From: Candidatus Binataceae bacterium
GTDB taxonomy: Bacteria > Desulfobacterota > Binatia > Binatales > Binataceae
Assembly: GCA_015478645.1 (NCBI GenBank)
Contig: JADMIL010000026.1
Location: 1 to 40,677, forward strand
DNA: 40,677 nucleotides
Direction of reading: 5' to 3'
Of this stretch, positions 9,275 to 17,507 are shown in pieces; the first letter of the stretch is position 1; every line of letters starts with the position of its first letter. Both the position numbers and the translations under genes were made by a program. Below the pieces are notes generated by a model that was given only the letters and a program-made list of their open reading frames with translations, was not told the DNA's origin and did not search any database.

Positions 9275-10576
9275 TCAGTCCGTCGGCTTGCGCAAGAAGG
9301 CCGGGATGTCCAGCTTATCCTCGCTCTCGATCGTGTCCTGCTGGCCGAGCCGGGTCGGACCGCCGCGCTGCTCCACGCCGCCGTTGCGCCGCTTGAAGGC
9401 CGGGATGTCGAGGCTGCTCTCGTCGACGATCATGCCCAGCCGGCGGATCGGCTTGCCGCCGAACGTGGTGGCGTGCGGCGGAATCGCCGACGGACCCGGC
9501 GGCGGCGCAATCAGCGACGGCTGCACGCTCTCGATCGGACGGGTCGCGGCCGACTGCACTGGCGCGGTGATCGCCGCGGGCGGCGGCGCATAGCGCGGCG
9601 CGTAGCGCGTCTCGAGGTCGCGGTCGCCAAAGCCGGTCGCAATCACGGTGACGTGGATCTCGTCGGAGATCTTGTCGTCGATGACCGCGCCGAAAATGAT
9701 ATTGGCGTCCTCGTGCGCCTCTTCCTGGATCAGGCTGGCGGCTTCGTTAACCTCGTACAGCGACATGTCGGGGCCGCCGGTCACGTTGATCAGCAGGCCG
9801 CGCGCACCCTTGATCGAGACGTCCTCGAGCAGCGGACTCGAGATCGCGCGCTGGGCCGCTTCGACCGCGCGGTTCTCACCCGCGGCGCGCGCCGCACCCA
9901 TCATCGCCATGCCCATCTCGGCCATGATCGATCGCACGTCGGCGAAGTCGAGGTTGATCAGGCCGTGCACCGTGACCAGCTCGGCGATGCCGCGCACGGC
10001 CTGCAGCAGCACATCGTCGGCCTTCTGGAAGGCCTCCTTGAGCGAGGTCGTACGGCTGGCGATCGAGAGCAGGCGCTGATTGGGAATCGTGATCAGCGTG
10101 TCGACCGCGTTCTTGAGTTCGCGCAAGCCCTCTTCGGCCTGGCCCATGCGCTTGCGCCCTTCGAACTGAAACGGCTTGGTGACGACGCCGACGGTCAGCG
10201 CGCCGCTCTCGCGCGCGATGCGCGCGATCACCGGCGCGGAGCCGGTGCCGGTGCCGCCGCCCATCCCGGCCGTGACGAAGACCATCTCGGCGTCGCCAAT
10301 CAGATCGCGCAAGCGCTCCTCGTCTTCGAGCGCGGCCTTGCGGCCGATCTCCGGATTACCTCCGGTGCCGCGGCCGCGCGTGAGCATCTGGCCCATCTGG
10401 ATGCGCAGCGGCGCGTTGTTGCTTTGCAGCGCCTGCGTATCGGTATTGACCGCGACGAAATCGACGTTGCGCAGTCCCGCCGCGATCATGTGATTGACCG
10501 CATTGCCACCGCATCCGCCCGCGCCGATTACCTTGATCCGCGCGCCCGGATCGATATTTTCCACCAGCTCGATCAT
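9275..10576 (-). CDS. ftsZ: Cell division GTPase FtsZ
   Basis: Tubulin-like GTPase that polymerises into the Z-ring and recruits the divisome. It has 433 residues. The N-terminal nucleotide-binding motif [13 protein letters not shown] (about 18-30) and the tubulin signature GGGTGTG (106-112) are intact. The T7 loop with NLDFADV follows, then a long Pro/Ala-rich linker (about 320-400). The C-terminal peptide LDIPAFLRK near the very end is the docking site for FtsA and other partners. A second copy of a [12 protein letters not shown] motif ([10 protein letters not shown]) lies about 40 residues earlier, so two related tail motifs are present. The start is ATG 10576 because a strong GGAGGAAG precedes it by a few bases; the frame is open further upstream but lacks such a site. 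Last gene of the dcw cluster, 74 bp after ftsA. Confidence 0.97.
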   Translation of the reverse strand: MIELVENIDPGARIKVIGAGGCGGNAVNHMIAAGLRNVDFVAVNTDTQALQSNNAPLRIQMGQMLTRGRGTGGNPEIGRKAALEDEERLRDLIGDAEMVFVTAGMGGGTGTGSAPVIARIARESGALTVGVVTKPFQFEGRKRMGQAEEGLRELKNAVDTLITIPNQRLLSIASRTTSLKEAFQKADDVLLQAVRGIAELVTVHGLINLDFADVRSIMAEMGMAMMGAARAAGENRAVEAAQRAISSPLLEDVSIKGARGLLINVTGGPDMSLYEVNEAASLIQEEAHEDANIIFGAVIDDKISDEIHVTVIATGFGDRDLETRYAPRYAPPPAAITAPVQSAATRPIESVQPSLIAPPPGPSAIPPHATTFGGKPIRRLGMIVDESSLDIPAFKRRNGGVEQRGGPTRLGQQDTIESEDKLDIPAFLRKPTD

Positions 10577-10650
10577 CGTACTTCCTCCTCCGCCCCTCTC
10601 GCGCGAATTGCCGCGCGCACCGCCGAAACCAAACACTTCCGTCATCCGTT

Positions 10651-11868
10651 TCAAAAGAAATCCCTCACCCAATCGCTCACCCGCGTGCGCAGCCAGCCGA
10701 TCCGGCCGTTGCGCGCGAGGCCGTTATGCGGCGCGTGGCCATTGCCCGCATGCATCAGCAGGCCGGCCGCCGTGGTGTACATCGGTTTCATCAATTCCTC
10801 GGGCAGCCCCTTCAAATTTATCGGCAGCCCGCGCCGCACCGGCAGGTTGAAGATGCGCTCGGCGAGTTCCTGCGTGCCCTCGAGCAGCGAGGTGCCGCCG
10901 ACCAGCACGACGCCCGAGGCGAGGCTGTCGGCGACGCCCGAGCGAATCAGCTCGCGCTGCGCCAGGGCGAAGATCTCTTCCATCCGCGGCTCGAGAATTT
11001 CGCCGAGCAGCCTGCGCGCGATCACTCGCGGCTCGCGTCCGCCGACGCCCGGCACCTGGACCATCTCGTCGCGCCCGACGACCAGGTTGGTCGCCACGCC
11101 GTGGCTGATTTTGAGCCGCTCGGCGTCGCTGATCGGCGTGCGCAGGCCGGCCGCAACATCGCCGGTCAGATGATTGCCGCCGATCGGCAGCACCGCGGTA
11201 TGCATCACGGCACCGTTCAGAAATACGATCACGTCGGTGGTGCCGCCGCCGATATCGATCAGCGCGGCGCCCAATTCGCGCTCCTCGGGAAACAGCGCGG
11301 CGTCGGCCGAGGCCAGCGGCTCGAACATCAGCTCGCCCGGCGTGACCCCGGCTCGCTCGCAGCATTTGTTGAGGTTCTGGCCGTAGCTCTGCGCCGCCGT
11401 GACGATATGGATGCGCGCCTCGAGGCGCACCCCGGCCATCCCGATCGGATCGCGCACCCCCTCCTGATCGTCGACCGCGAACTGCTGCGGCAGAATATGC
11501 AGGACCTGTCGATCGAGCGGAATCGCGACCGCGCGCGCCGCGTCGATCACCCGTTCGACGTCGCGCGTGCCGACTTCACCGCCGCGCACCGCGACGATCC
11601 CGTGACTGTTGAGTCCGCGAATATGCGCTCCGGCCACGCCGACCGAAGCCGCGCCCATCCGCACGCCCGCCGCCTTTTCGGCCTCGCCCACCGCCGCGCG
11701 AATCGCCTCGACCGTCGCCTCGATATTGACCACCACGCCCTTGCGCAAGCCGGCGCACGGCACCACGCCATGGCCGAGCACGCCGATCGTTCCGTCGGCG
11801 GCCGCCTCGGCCATCAGCACGCAGACCTTGCTGGTTCCAACGTCGAGTCCCGCGAGCACGTTTCTCAT
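10651..11868 (-). CDS. ftsA: Cell division protein FtsA
   Basis: Actin-like ATPase that tethers FtsZ to the membrane and helps recruit later divisome proteins. It has 405 residues. Actin-fold phosphate motifs are DVGTSK (9-14) and DIGGGTTDV (205-213), and an adenosine motif [12 protein letters not shown] lies in the last third. The C-terminus [10 protein letters not shown] is the amphipathic membrane-targeting helix. ATG 11868 overlaps the end of ftsQ by four bases, so the two are translationally coupled. Confidence 0.96.
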   Translation of the reverse strand: MRNVLAGLDVGTSKVCVLMAEAAADGTIGVLGHGVVPCAGLRKGVVVNIEATVEAIRAAVGEAEKAAGVRMGAASVGVAGAHIRGLNSHGIVAVRGGEVGTRDVERVIDAARAVAIPLDRQVLHILPQQFAVDDQEGVRDPIGMAGVRLEARIHIVTAAQSYGQNLNKCCERAGVTPGELMFEPLASADAALFPEERELGAALIDIGGGTTDVIVFLNGAVMHTAVLPIGGNHLTGDVAAGLRTPISDAERLKISHGVATNLVVGRDEMVQVPGVGGREPRVIARRLLGEILEPRMEEIFALAQRELIRSGVADSLASGVVLVGGTSLLEGTQELAERIFNLPVRRGLPINLKGLPEELMKPMYTTAAGLLMHAGNGHAPHNGLARNGRIGWLRTRVSDWVRDFF

Positions 11869-12638
11869 CGGCGATCGCTCTCCACCCGCACGTAACGGAT
11901 TCCGCGCGCGGCCGGCGCCGGCGCATACGCGGCGCGGCGCAACGCGGCCGCGGGCCGCGCGATCGCCCCCGCGTCGGGTTTGAGCCGCACCACCGCCTCG
12001 CCCGCCGTGGTCAGATCGATCGACGCGATCATCGCTTCATGGCCGCGCCAGATACCGAGCACCCGGACCGCGCGAACCAGCTCCGGGCCGGCGCGATCAA
12101 GGTCGAAGACGATTCCGATACGCGGGCGGACCAGGAACATGGTCGCCGTGCCGTCATCGCCCAGGCGCATCTCGGAGACTATCGCACCGAGATTGGCCTC
12201 GGCGCGCACCAGCACGCCGGCACATTCGACGAGACTGCCGGCGGCGGCGCTCGCGGCGCCCGCGCCGCTTAAAATTGGCATGTCACCGGCCGCCGCGGGC
12301 GCCACCGGGCCGGTCAGGCCGCCGTCGCCATCAAGCGCATAGAAGCCGTCGCCGCGCCGCACCAGCGCCACCGCGCCGCCATGCGCATGCGGGCGGACGA
12401 TCGGTTCGATCACCGTGCCGCCAAAGAACGCCGCCGGAATAATCGCCGAATGGCCCGACTGCGGCCACAGACTGAGCAGGGTTTTGCAGCGCTGCGCGAG
12501 CGTGCGTCCGGGCCGGCTCAAGCCGGTCATCACGCCGAGCACGAAGAACGCACAGAGCACGATACCGGCGAGGCGAAAGCCCCATCCGCTGCTGGTTGTC
12601 TTGCGCTTTTTGCGTTTTGCCGCCACCACCACCACCAC
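11865..12638 (-). CDS. ftsQ: Divergent FtsQ/DivIB-like division protein
   Basis: Assigned mainly from position (between murB and ftsA, with a four-base overlap into ftsA) and architecture. There is a basic N-terminus (AAKRKKRK), one membrane span (about 22-42), then an extracytoplasmic part. GDGFYALDGDGGLTGP followed by DMPILSG resembles the start of the FtsQ beta domain, where relatives read 'LVD..G' and 'LP.l.G'. The POTRA domain expected just after the membrane span is not recognisable. Only about 55 residues lie there, and they lack the usual 'V.V.GN' and 'P.V..A.V.R.WP' patterns. The gene opens with five consecutive GTG codons (12624-12638), so the true start among them is uncertain; GGAGG at 12651-12655 is the nearest ribosome site. 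If correct, the protein bridges FtsA/Z to FtsL, FtsB and FtsI. Confidence 0.65.
   Translation of the reverse strand: MVVVVAAKRKKRKTTSSGWGFRLAGIVLCAFFVLGVMTGLSRPGRTLAQRCKTLLSLWPQSGHSAIIPAAFFGGTVIEPIVRPHAHGGAVALVRRGDGFYALDGDGGLTGPVAPAAAGDMPILSGAGAASAAAGSLVECAGVLVRAEANLGAIVSEMRLGDDGTATMFLVRPRIGIVFDLDRAGPELVRAVRVLGIWRGHEAMIASIDLTTAGEAVVRLKPDAGAIARPAAALRRAAYAPAPAARGIRYVRVESDRR
12624..12638 (-). repeat. (GTG)5 run at the ftsQ start
   Basis: Five in-frame GTG triplets open the ftsQ frame, each a possible start codon. Such a trinucleotide run can change length by slippage, which would alter start-codon spacing from the upstream GGAGG without shifting the frame. Confidence 0.85.
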
Positions 12639-12682
12639 CGCTTCCGCGTCCCTCCAGGAAACCTCAGCACCAGGCCCATTGC

Positions 12683-12745
12683 GTCATTCCGAGCGTAGCG
12701 AAGAATCCCGGGATTCTTCACTGCGCAGACTTCGTTCAGAATGAC
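12683..12745. repeat. Dispersed palindromic repeat, short copy, inside the dcw cluster
   Basis: 63-bp palindromic unit in the 181-bp gap between ftsQ and murB. Its ends are GTCATTC (12683-12689) and GAATGAC (12739-12745), and at its centre a perfect 20-bp palindrome spans 12700-12719 (GAAGAATCCC/GGGATTCTTC). The left arm GTCATTCCGAGCGTAGCGAA matches the core at 26480 with two differences over 27 bases. It could act as a processing or attenuation hairpin between murB and ftsQ, but nothing here proves that. Confidence 0.85.
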
Positions 12746-12819
12746 GACCCGACTTGCGCAGACACTCCTTAGCTACAGCGCATCGCGAGCTTTACCCGCG
12801 GCGCCCATCCGCCGCGCAT

Positions 12820-13722
12820 TCACCATTCGCCGATCATCCGGACCTCGGGCTCGAGCGCCACCCCGCTCAGCGCCATCACTTTGCTGCGCGCCAGATCGAT
12901 CAACGCGCGGACCTCGGCAGCGCGCGCGCCGCCCAGGTTGACGATAAAATTCGCATGCTGGCCCGAGAACGCCGCACCGCCCATCCGCTCGCCCTTGAGA
13001 CCCGCGCTTTCGAGCAGGCGTCCGGCATAGCCGCCGGGAGGATTCTTGAAGACCGACCCCGCGTTGGGCAGGCCGCGCGGCTGGCGCGACGCGCGCTTGG
13101 CGCGCAACTCGGCGACGCGGCTGCGCAGCGCCTCGCGATCGCCCGGGGCGAGCGCGAAATCGACCCGCGTGATAATAAAGCGCGGCGGCAAATCCGTCCG
13201 CCGGTAGGCAAACTTGACGTCGTCTTTGGTCAGCGCGCGCGCCTCGCCGGCGACCGTCACGCCATGCACCAGCGTCACCACCCGCGCCATCTCGCCGCCA
13301 AAGGCGCCCGCGTTCATCACCAGCCCGCCGCCGACGGTGCCCGGAATCCCCTCGCCAAATTCGAGACCGGCCAGCCCGCGATCGACCACCGCCTCGACCA
13401 GCGCGCCGAACTGCATCGCGGCGCCGGCGACGACGTTGGCGCCGTCGATTACGATCCGCGCGAGGCCCGCGCCAAGCTTCACCACCAGGCCGCGCACCCC
13501 GCGATCGCTCACCAGCAGGTTGGTTCCCGCGCCCAGACACATTGCAGTGGCGCCGTGGCGATAGGCCGCCGCCATCACCGCCATCAGCTCGTCCTCGGTT
13601 TCAGCGGTAATGAACAGATCGGCCGGTCCGCCAATCTGAAACGAGGTGAGATCGGCCAGCGGCCGATGCGCCTCGAGGCGCGCGCCGAAGCGCGACCGCA
13701 ATTCATGCTCAAGCGTGTTCAT
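12820..13722 (-). CDS. murB: UDP-N-acetylenolpyruvoylglucosamine reductase MurB
   Basis: FAD/NADPH enzyme that reduces UDP-GlcNAc-enolpyruvate to UDP-N-acetylmuramate in the cytoplasm. The protein has 300 residues, in the short (type II) size class. Motifs are the FAD-binding GAGTNLLVSD (about 85-95), GLEFGEGIPGTVGG with NAGAFGGEM, and PNAGSVFKNP, which carries the catalytic Ser that donates a proton. The final Glu acid lies in LEPEVRMIG. Start ATG 13722 overlaps the end of murC by 14 bases and gives the normal family N-terminus. It is followed by a gap holding a palindromic repeat rather than ddl, which often sits here. Confidence 0.96.
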   Translation of the reverse strand: MNTLEHELRSRFGARLEAHRPLADLTSFQIGGPADLFITAETEDELMAVMAAAYRHGATAMCLGAGTNLLVSDRGVRGLVVKLGAGLARIVIDGANVVAGAAMQFGALVEAVVDRGLAGLEFGEGIPGTVGGGLVMNAGAFGGEMARVVTLVHGVTVAGEARALTKDDVKFAYRRTDLPPRFIITRVDFALAPGDREALRSRVAELRAKRASRQPRGLPNAGSVFKNPPGGYAGRLLESAGLKGERMGGAAFSGQHANFIVNLGGARAAEVRALIDLARSKVMALSGVALEPEVRMIGEW

Positions 13723-15271
13723 CGATTTTTGCCGGGTCGCCGAGCACCGCGAGCATCCGCTCGCCCAGTTGATAGACGTCGCCCGCACCGAGCGTGACGA
13801 TCAGATCGCCGGCCGCCGACTCGCCGGCGAGCTTGACCGCCGCGCCGCGCTCGTCGCCAACGTAGCGCACGTCGAGATGGCCGCGCGCGCGCAGCGCCTC
13901 GTAGAGCCGGCGCGAGTTCGCTTCGGCAATCGGCTCCTCGCCCGCGCCGTACACGTCCATCAGGTAGAGCACGTCGGTGTCGTCGAAGGCGGTGAGGAAT
14001 TCGTCGAACAGATCGCGCAGGCGGCTGTAGCGATGCGGCTGAAAGATCGTCACGATGCGCCGGCTGAACGCCGCCCGCGCCGCCGCCAGCGTCGCGCGCA
14101 CTTCCACCGGATGATGCGCGTAGTCGTCGAGCACGATCCGCCCGGCCGCCTCGCCCTTAATCTCGAAACGCCGCGAGATACCCGAGAAGCCGGCCAGCGC
14201 GCGCGCCGCGGTCGCGAACGCGATACCGAGTTCGAGCGCAACCGCGATCGCGCCGAGCGCGTTGATCGCCAGGTGATGTCCCGGCGACGGGAGCTCGACC
14301 GTGCCGAGGATCGCGCCGCCACGAACGACGTCGAAGCGCGTCGAGAGACCGTCGATCGTTATCCGTTCCGCACGCAGGTCGGCGTCGGCCGCGACGCCGT
14401 ACGTTACGATCGGCTTGCGCACCATCGGCAGCAGGCCGCGCACGTTGACGCTGTCGAGGCCCAGCACCGCCGCGCCATAGAAAGGCACGCGGTTGATGAA
14501 GTTCAGATAGGCTTCGAGCACCCGGTCCATCGTGCCGTAATGGTCGAGATGCTCGGGGTCGATATTCGTCACCAGCGCGATCGTCGGCATCAGGAGCAGG
14601 AACGAGGCGTCGCTCTCGTCGGCTTCGGCGACCATGAAATCGCCGCGCCCCAGGCGCACGTTGGTGCCGCGCGCGCGCAGGTTGCCGCCGATCGCGACTG
14701 TCGGATCGAGCCCCGCCTCTTCCATGATCAGCCCGATCAGCGAGGTCGTGGTGGTCTTGCCGTGCGTGCCCCCGACCGCGACGCCCAAGCGCGCCATCCG
14801 CAGCAGCTCGCCGAGCATCTCGGCCCGCGCGATCACCGGAATCTTGAGCGCGCGCGCCGCGATAATTTCGGGATTGGAAAATTTCACCGCTGACGAAATG
14901 ATCACCGCGTCGAGATTGGCGCGCAGATGGCTCGGATGATGGCCGTGTTCGAGCGTGATGCCGAGTACGGCCAGGCGCGCGGTGGTTGCGCTGTCGCGCA
15001 GATCGCACCCGCTGACCTCGAAGCCCAGGCGCTGGCACAACTCCGCGATACCGCTCATGCCGGCGCCGCCGACGCCGACGAAATGCAACCGGCGCGGCAG
15101 CGTCAACAATCCGGTGGGCGTGCCCGCGCGCAGGATCTTGCGGTCGGCGTCGCACGCGATTTTCGGTTCGCTTTCGCTCATGGCATTCGGTTCGCTTTCG
15201 CTAAGGGCCTTGGGATCGCTTTGGCTAATAACATTCCGATCGGTTGCGCGATTGGTTTTCTGATCGCTCAC
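13709..15271 (-). CDS. murC: UDP-N-acetylmuramate-L-alanine ligase MurC
   Basis: ATP-dependent ligase that adds L-Ala to UDP-MurNAc, the first peptide step. It has 520 residues, longer than the usual 450-490 because of an N-terminal extension of about 60. Domain order is Rossmann UDP-binding (LHFVGVGGAGMSGIAE, about 62-77), the ATP P-loop GTHGKTTTT (168-176) and central EADESDASFL with NIDPEHLDHYG. The C-terminal domain has DDYAHHPVEV and FQPHRYSR. The extension contains three 8-residue repeats (SQSDPKAL, SESEPNAM, SESEPKIA; residues 16-39). GTG 15271 lies two bases after murG; a later start near the Rossmann fold would remove the extension and is a real alternative. Confidence 0.96.
   Translation of the reverse strand: MSDQKTNRATDRNVISQSDPKALSESEPNAMSESEPKIACDADRKILRAGTPTGLLTLPRRLHFVGVGGAGMSGIAELCQRLGFEVSGCDLRDSATTARLAVLGITLEHGHHPSHLRANLDAVIISSAVKFSNPEIIAARALKIPVIARAEMLGELLRMARLGVAVGGTHGKTTTTSLIGLIMEEAGLDPTVAIGGNLRARGTNVRLGRGDFMVAEADESDASFLLLMPTIALVTNIDPEHLDHYGTMDRVLEAYLNFINRVPFYGAAVLGLDSVNVRGLLPMVRKPIVTYGVAADADLRAERITIDGLSTRFDVVRGGAILGTVELPSPGHHLAINALGAIAVALELGIAFATAARALAGFSGISRRFEIKGEAAGRIVLDDYAHHPVEVRATLAAARAAFSRRIVTIFQPHRYSRLRDLFDEFLTAFDDTDVLYLMDVYGAGEEPIAEANSRRLYEALRARGHLDVRYVGDERGAAVKLAGESAAGDLIVTLGAGDVYQLGERMLAVLGDPAKIDEHA
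15162..15226 (-). repeat. 24-bp tandem repeat in the murC 5' end
   Basis: Three units at exact 24-bp period: 15162-15178 and 15186-15202 share an identical 17-base core (TTCGGTTCGCTTTCGCT on the plus strand). 15210-15226 is a third copy with three or so changes. Translated, they give the Ser/Glu/Pro octapeptide repeats at MurC residues 16-39. The period is a multiple of three, so copy number could change without breaking the frame. Confidence 0.85.
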
Positions 15272-15273
15272 GC

Positions 15274-16362
15274 TTATGCCGCCGCGCGTTCGGCGCCCGC
15301 GACCGCAAAACAGACGCGCGCGATCCGCGCCGCCGCATCGGGCATCGCGGCCTCATGCGCCTTGCGCCCCATCTCGATCAGCCGCGCCGGATCGCGCATC
15401 AGATCGTCGAGTGCGGCGGCGAGATTTTTGCCGAGATGGTCGTCGTCGTTGATTATGATTGCACCGCCGCGCCGCTCGATCACGCGCGCGTTAAACTCCT
15501 GCTGGCGATCGCGATGAAACGGGTAAGGCACGAAAATCGCTGGGCGGCCGGCCAGCGCGATCTCCGCCACGGTCATCGCGCCGGCGCGCGCCACAATCAG
15601 GTCGGCGCGATCGAGTGCGCTCGCCATGTCGTCGAGAAAGGCGACCACCCGGGCGGCGTCGCCGAGCCCGCGGTAGGCGTCGCTCACCAAGCCCACATCC
15701 GCCTCGCCAGTTTGATGAACCACTGCTAATTTTATAACAGCTTTCTCAAGAATAATCAAAGCATTTACGACGCCTAAATTGAGGCGATGCGCACCGGTCG
15801 ACCCGCCTAAAACAAGGATTTGAATTGGATCGGCGACTTTCCGGAGCGCTCCCGGGACGAATCGCAGGCGCACCGGATTGCCCGTCACCTCGACCCGCGC
15901 GTCGTCGAACGCCGCCGCGGTCTCGGCAAAGCCGACGCAAACCTTGCGCGCAAACCGCCAGAGCATCCGGTTCGCGAGGCCCGGACGCGTGTTCTGTTCC
16001 ATCAGGATCAGCGGCACGCGGCCGATGATCGCCGCCACCGCCATCGGCGCCGAGGCATAGCCGCCCGCACTGACCACCAGGTTGGCGCCGAAGCGCGCGA
16101 GCAGCGCGCGAGCGTGGCGAAGCGCGGCGAAAAACTCGCCGATCGCGCGGAGGCGGGTCACTGGACCCTTGCCGCGCAAGCCGCGCACCGCGAACAGTTC
16201 GTATGGCAAGCCGCTGGCCGGAAGCCACTTCGCTTCCAGACCGTTGCTGCTGCCGACGTGCAGCACCGCACCGGCCGGATCGGCGCGGCGCAACTCCTCG
16301 CCCAGCGCGACGGCGGGAAACAGATGCCCGCCGGTGCCGCCGCCCGCAATTATGACTTTCAT
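15274..16362 (-). CDS. murG: UDP-GlcNAc:lipid I glycosyltransferase MurG
   Basis: Transfers GlcNAc from UDP-GlcNAc to lipid I to make lipid II, at the inner face of the membrane. It is a GT-B fold protein of 362 residues. Signature loops are GGGTGGHLFPA (7-17), SAGGYASAP in the N-terminal domain and LGGSTGAHRLN at the start of the C-terminal domain. The UDP-GlcNAc site includes ARAGAMTVAE and PYPFHRDRQQEFNA. Start ATG 16362 overlaps the ftsW stop by four bases. The first of several closely packed mur genes before murC. Confidence 0.97.
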   Translation of the reverse strand: MKVIIAGGGTGGHLFPAVALGEELRRADPAGAVLHVGSSNGLEAKWLPASGLPYELFAVRGLRGKGPVTRLRAIGEFFAALRHARALLARFGANLVVSAGGYASAPMAVAAIIGRVPLILMEQNTRPGLANRMLWRFARKVCVGFAETAAAFDDARVEVTGNPVRLRFVPGALRKVADPIQILVLGGSTGAHRLNLGVVNALIILEKAVIKLAVVHQTGEADVGLVSDAYRGLGDAARVVAFLDDMASALDRADLIVARAGAMTVAEIALAGRPAIFVPYPFHRDRQQEFNARVIERRGGAIIINDDDHLGKNLAAALDDLMRDPARLIEMGRKAHEAAMPDAAARIARVCFAVAGAERAAA

Positions 16363-17507
16363 CGCACCGCCGGGCGCCGCGCGAGCGCAATCAGCGCGCC
16401 GAGCGCCGCCATCGCTATCACGATCGCCGTGCCGCCGTAGCTCAGAAACGGCAGCGGCAGACCCTTGGTCGGCACCAGGCCGATCACCACCGCGATATTG
16501 ATCAACGCCTGCAGCGTGATCATCGAGGTGAGCCCGGCCGCGAGCAGGCTGGCAAACGGGTCGGGTTCCTCGTGCGCGATGCGCATGCCGCGAAACAGGA
16601 TCGCGCAAAACAGCACGAACACGATTAGTGCGCCGATCAGGCCGAACTCCTCGGCGACCACGGCGAAGACGAAATCGGTATGCGCCTGCGGCAGGTAAAA
16701 CATCTTCTGGCGGCCCGCGCCGAGGCCAGTGCCCCATTTGCCGCCCTCGCCCAGCGCGATAAACGACTGCACCAGTTGAAAGCCGGCGCCGCGCGCGGTC
16801 CGCCAGGGATCGAAGAAGGTCGCCAGCCGTCTCATCCGGTAGGGTTTTACTACCGCTTGAAGCGCCAGGACGCCGGCCGCCGCCGCGCCGGCGGCGCCCA
16901 GATGGGCCGTGCGCGCGCCCGCCGCAAAGAGCATCGCGAACAGGATCACCGCGAGCATCACGGTGGTGCCGAAGTCGGGCTGCTTGAGCACCAGGATCGC
17001 GATCGGCGCGACGATTAGAAAGGCCGGCAGCGGCCCGCGATCGAAGTTCGCCATCAGGTCCTGGCGCTTGGCGAGAAAATCCGCGAGGAAAAATACCACC
17101 GCCAGCTTGACCAGCTCCGAGGGCTCCGCCAGCACCGGGCCCAGCCGCACCCAGCGCCGCGCGCCGCCCCGCACCACGCCCAGGCCGGGAATCCAGACCA
17201 TCACCAGCAGCGCCACCGCGAAGATCATCAGCGGCATGACCAGCCGGCGCATCCCGGCCAGCGAGAACTGCGCCAGGATCGCGAGCACCGCGAGGCCTGC
17301 CGCAATATGGACGAGATGGAGCTTGAAAAAATGGAATGCGTCGCCGGTCTTCTCCTGGCCGAGGAAATAGGTCGTGTTGAGCACCATCAGCAGGCCGAGC
17401 GCGATCAACGCCGCCGCCGGAAGGCACAGCCACGGGTCGGGTCGCCGATAGGCGACGGCCTCAAAGCGCCCGAACCAGCTCCTGAAATACGCGCCCACGT
17501 TCCGCAT
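16359..17507 (-). CDS. ftsW: Septal peptidoglycan polymerase FtsW
   Basis: SEDS-family membrane glycosyltransferase that polymerises lipid II at the septum with FtsI. The protein has 382 residues with about ten membrane spans. Recognisable family stretches are GGARRWVRLGP, PSELVKLAVVFFLADFL, ILKQPDFGT in the variant form LVLKQPDFGTT, and PLPFLSYGGTA near the end. Start ATG 17507 lies inside murD, giving a 47-base overlap; a start a few codons later would shorten this. Fits FtsW rather than RodA because of its dcw position between murD and murG. Confidence 0.95.
   Translation of the reverse strand: MRNVGAYFRSWFGRFEAVAYRRPDPWLCLPAAALIALGLLMVLNTTYFLGQEKTGDAFHFFKLHLVHIAAGLAVLAILAQFSLAGMRRLVMPLMIFAVALLVMVWIPGLGVVRGGARRWVRLGPVLAEPSELVKLAVVFFLADFLAKRQDLMANFDRGPLPAFLIVAPIAILVLKQPDFGTTVMLAVILFAMLFAAGARTAHLGAAGAAAAGVLALQAVVKPYRMRRLATFFDPWRTARGAGFQLVQSFIALGEGGKWGTGLGAGRQKMFYLPQAHTDFVFAVVAEEFGLIGALIVFVLFCAILFRGMRIAHEEPDPFASLLAAGLTSMITLQALINIAVVIGLVPTKGLPLPFLSYGGTAIVIAMAALGALIALARRPAVR

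Noticed and set aside
12754..13797. Long plus-strand frames antisense to murB and the rest of the dcw cluster
   Set aside because: They are Arg/His/Asp-rich with no family motifs and sit exactly opposite strongly supported genes, as expected in high-GC DNA.
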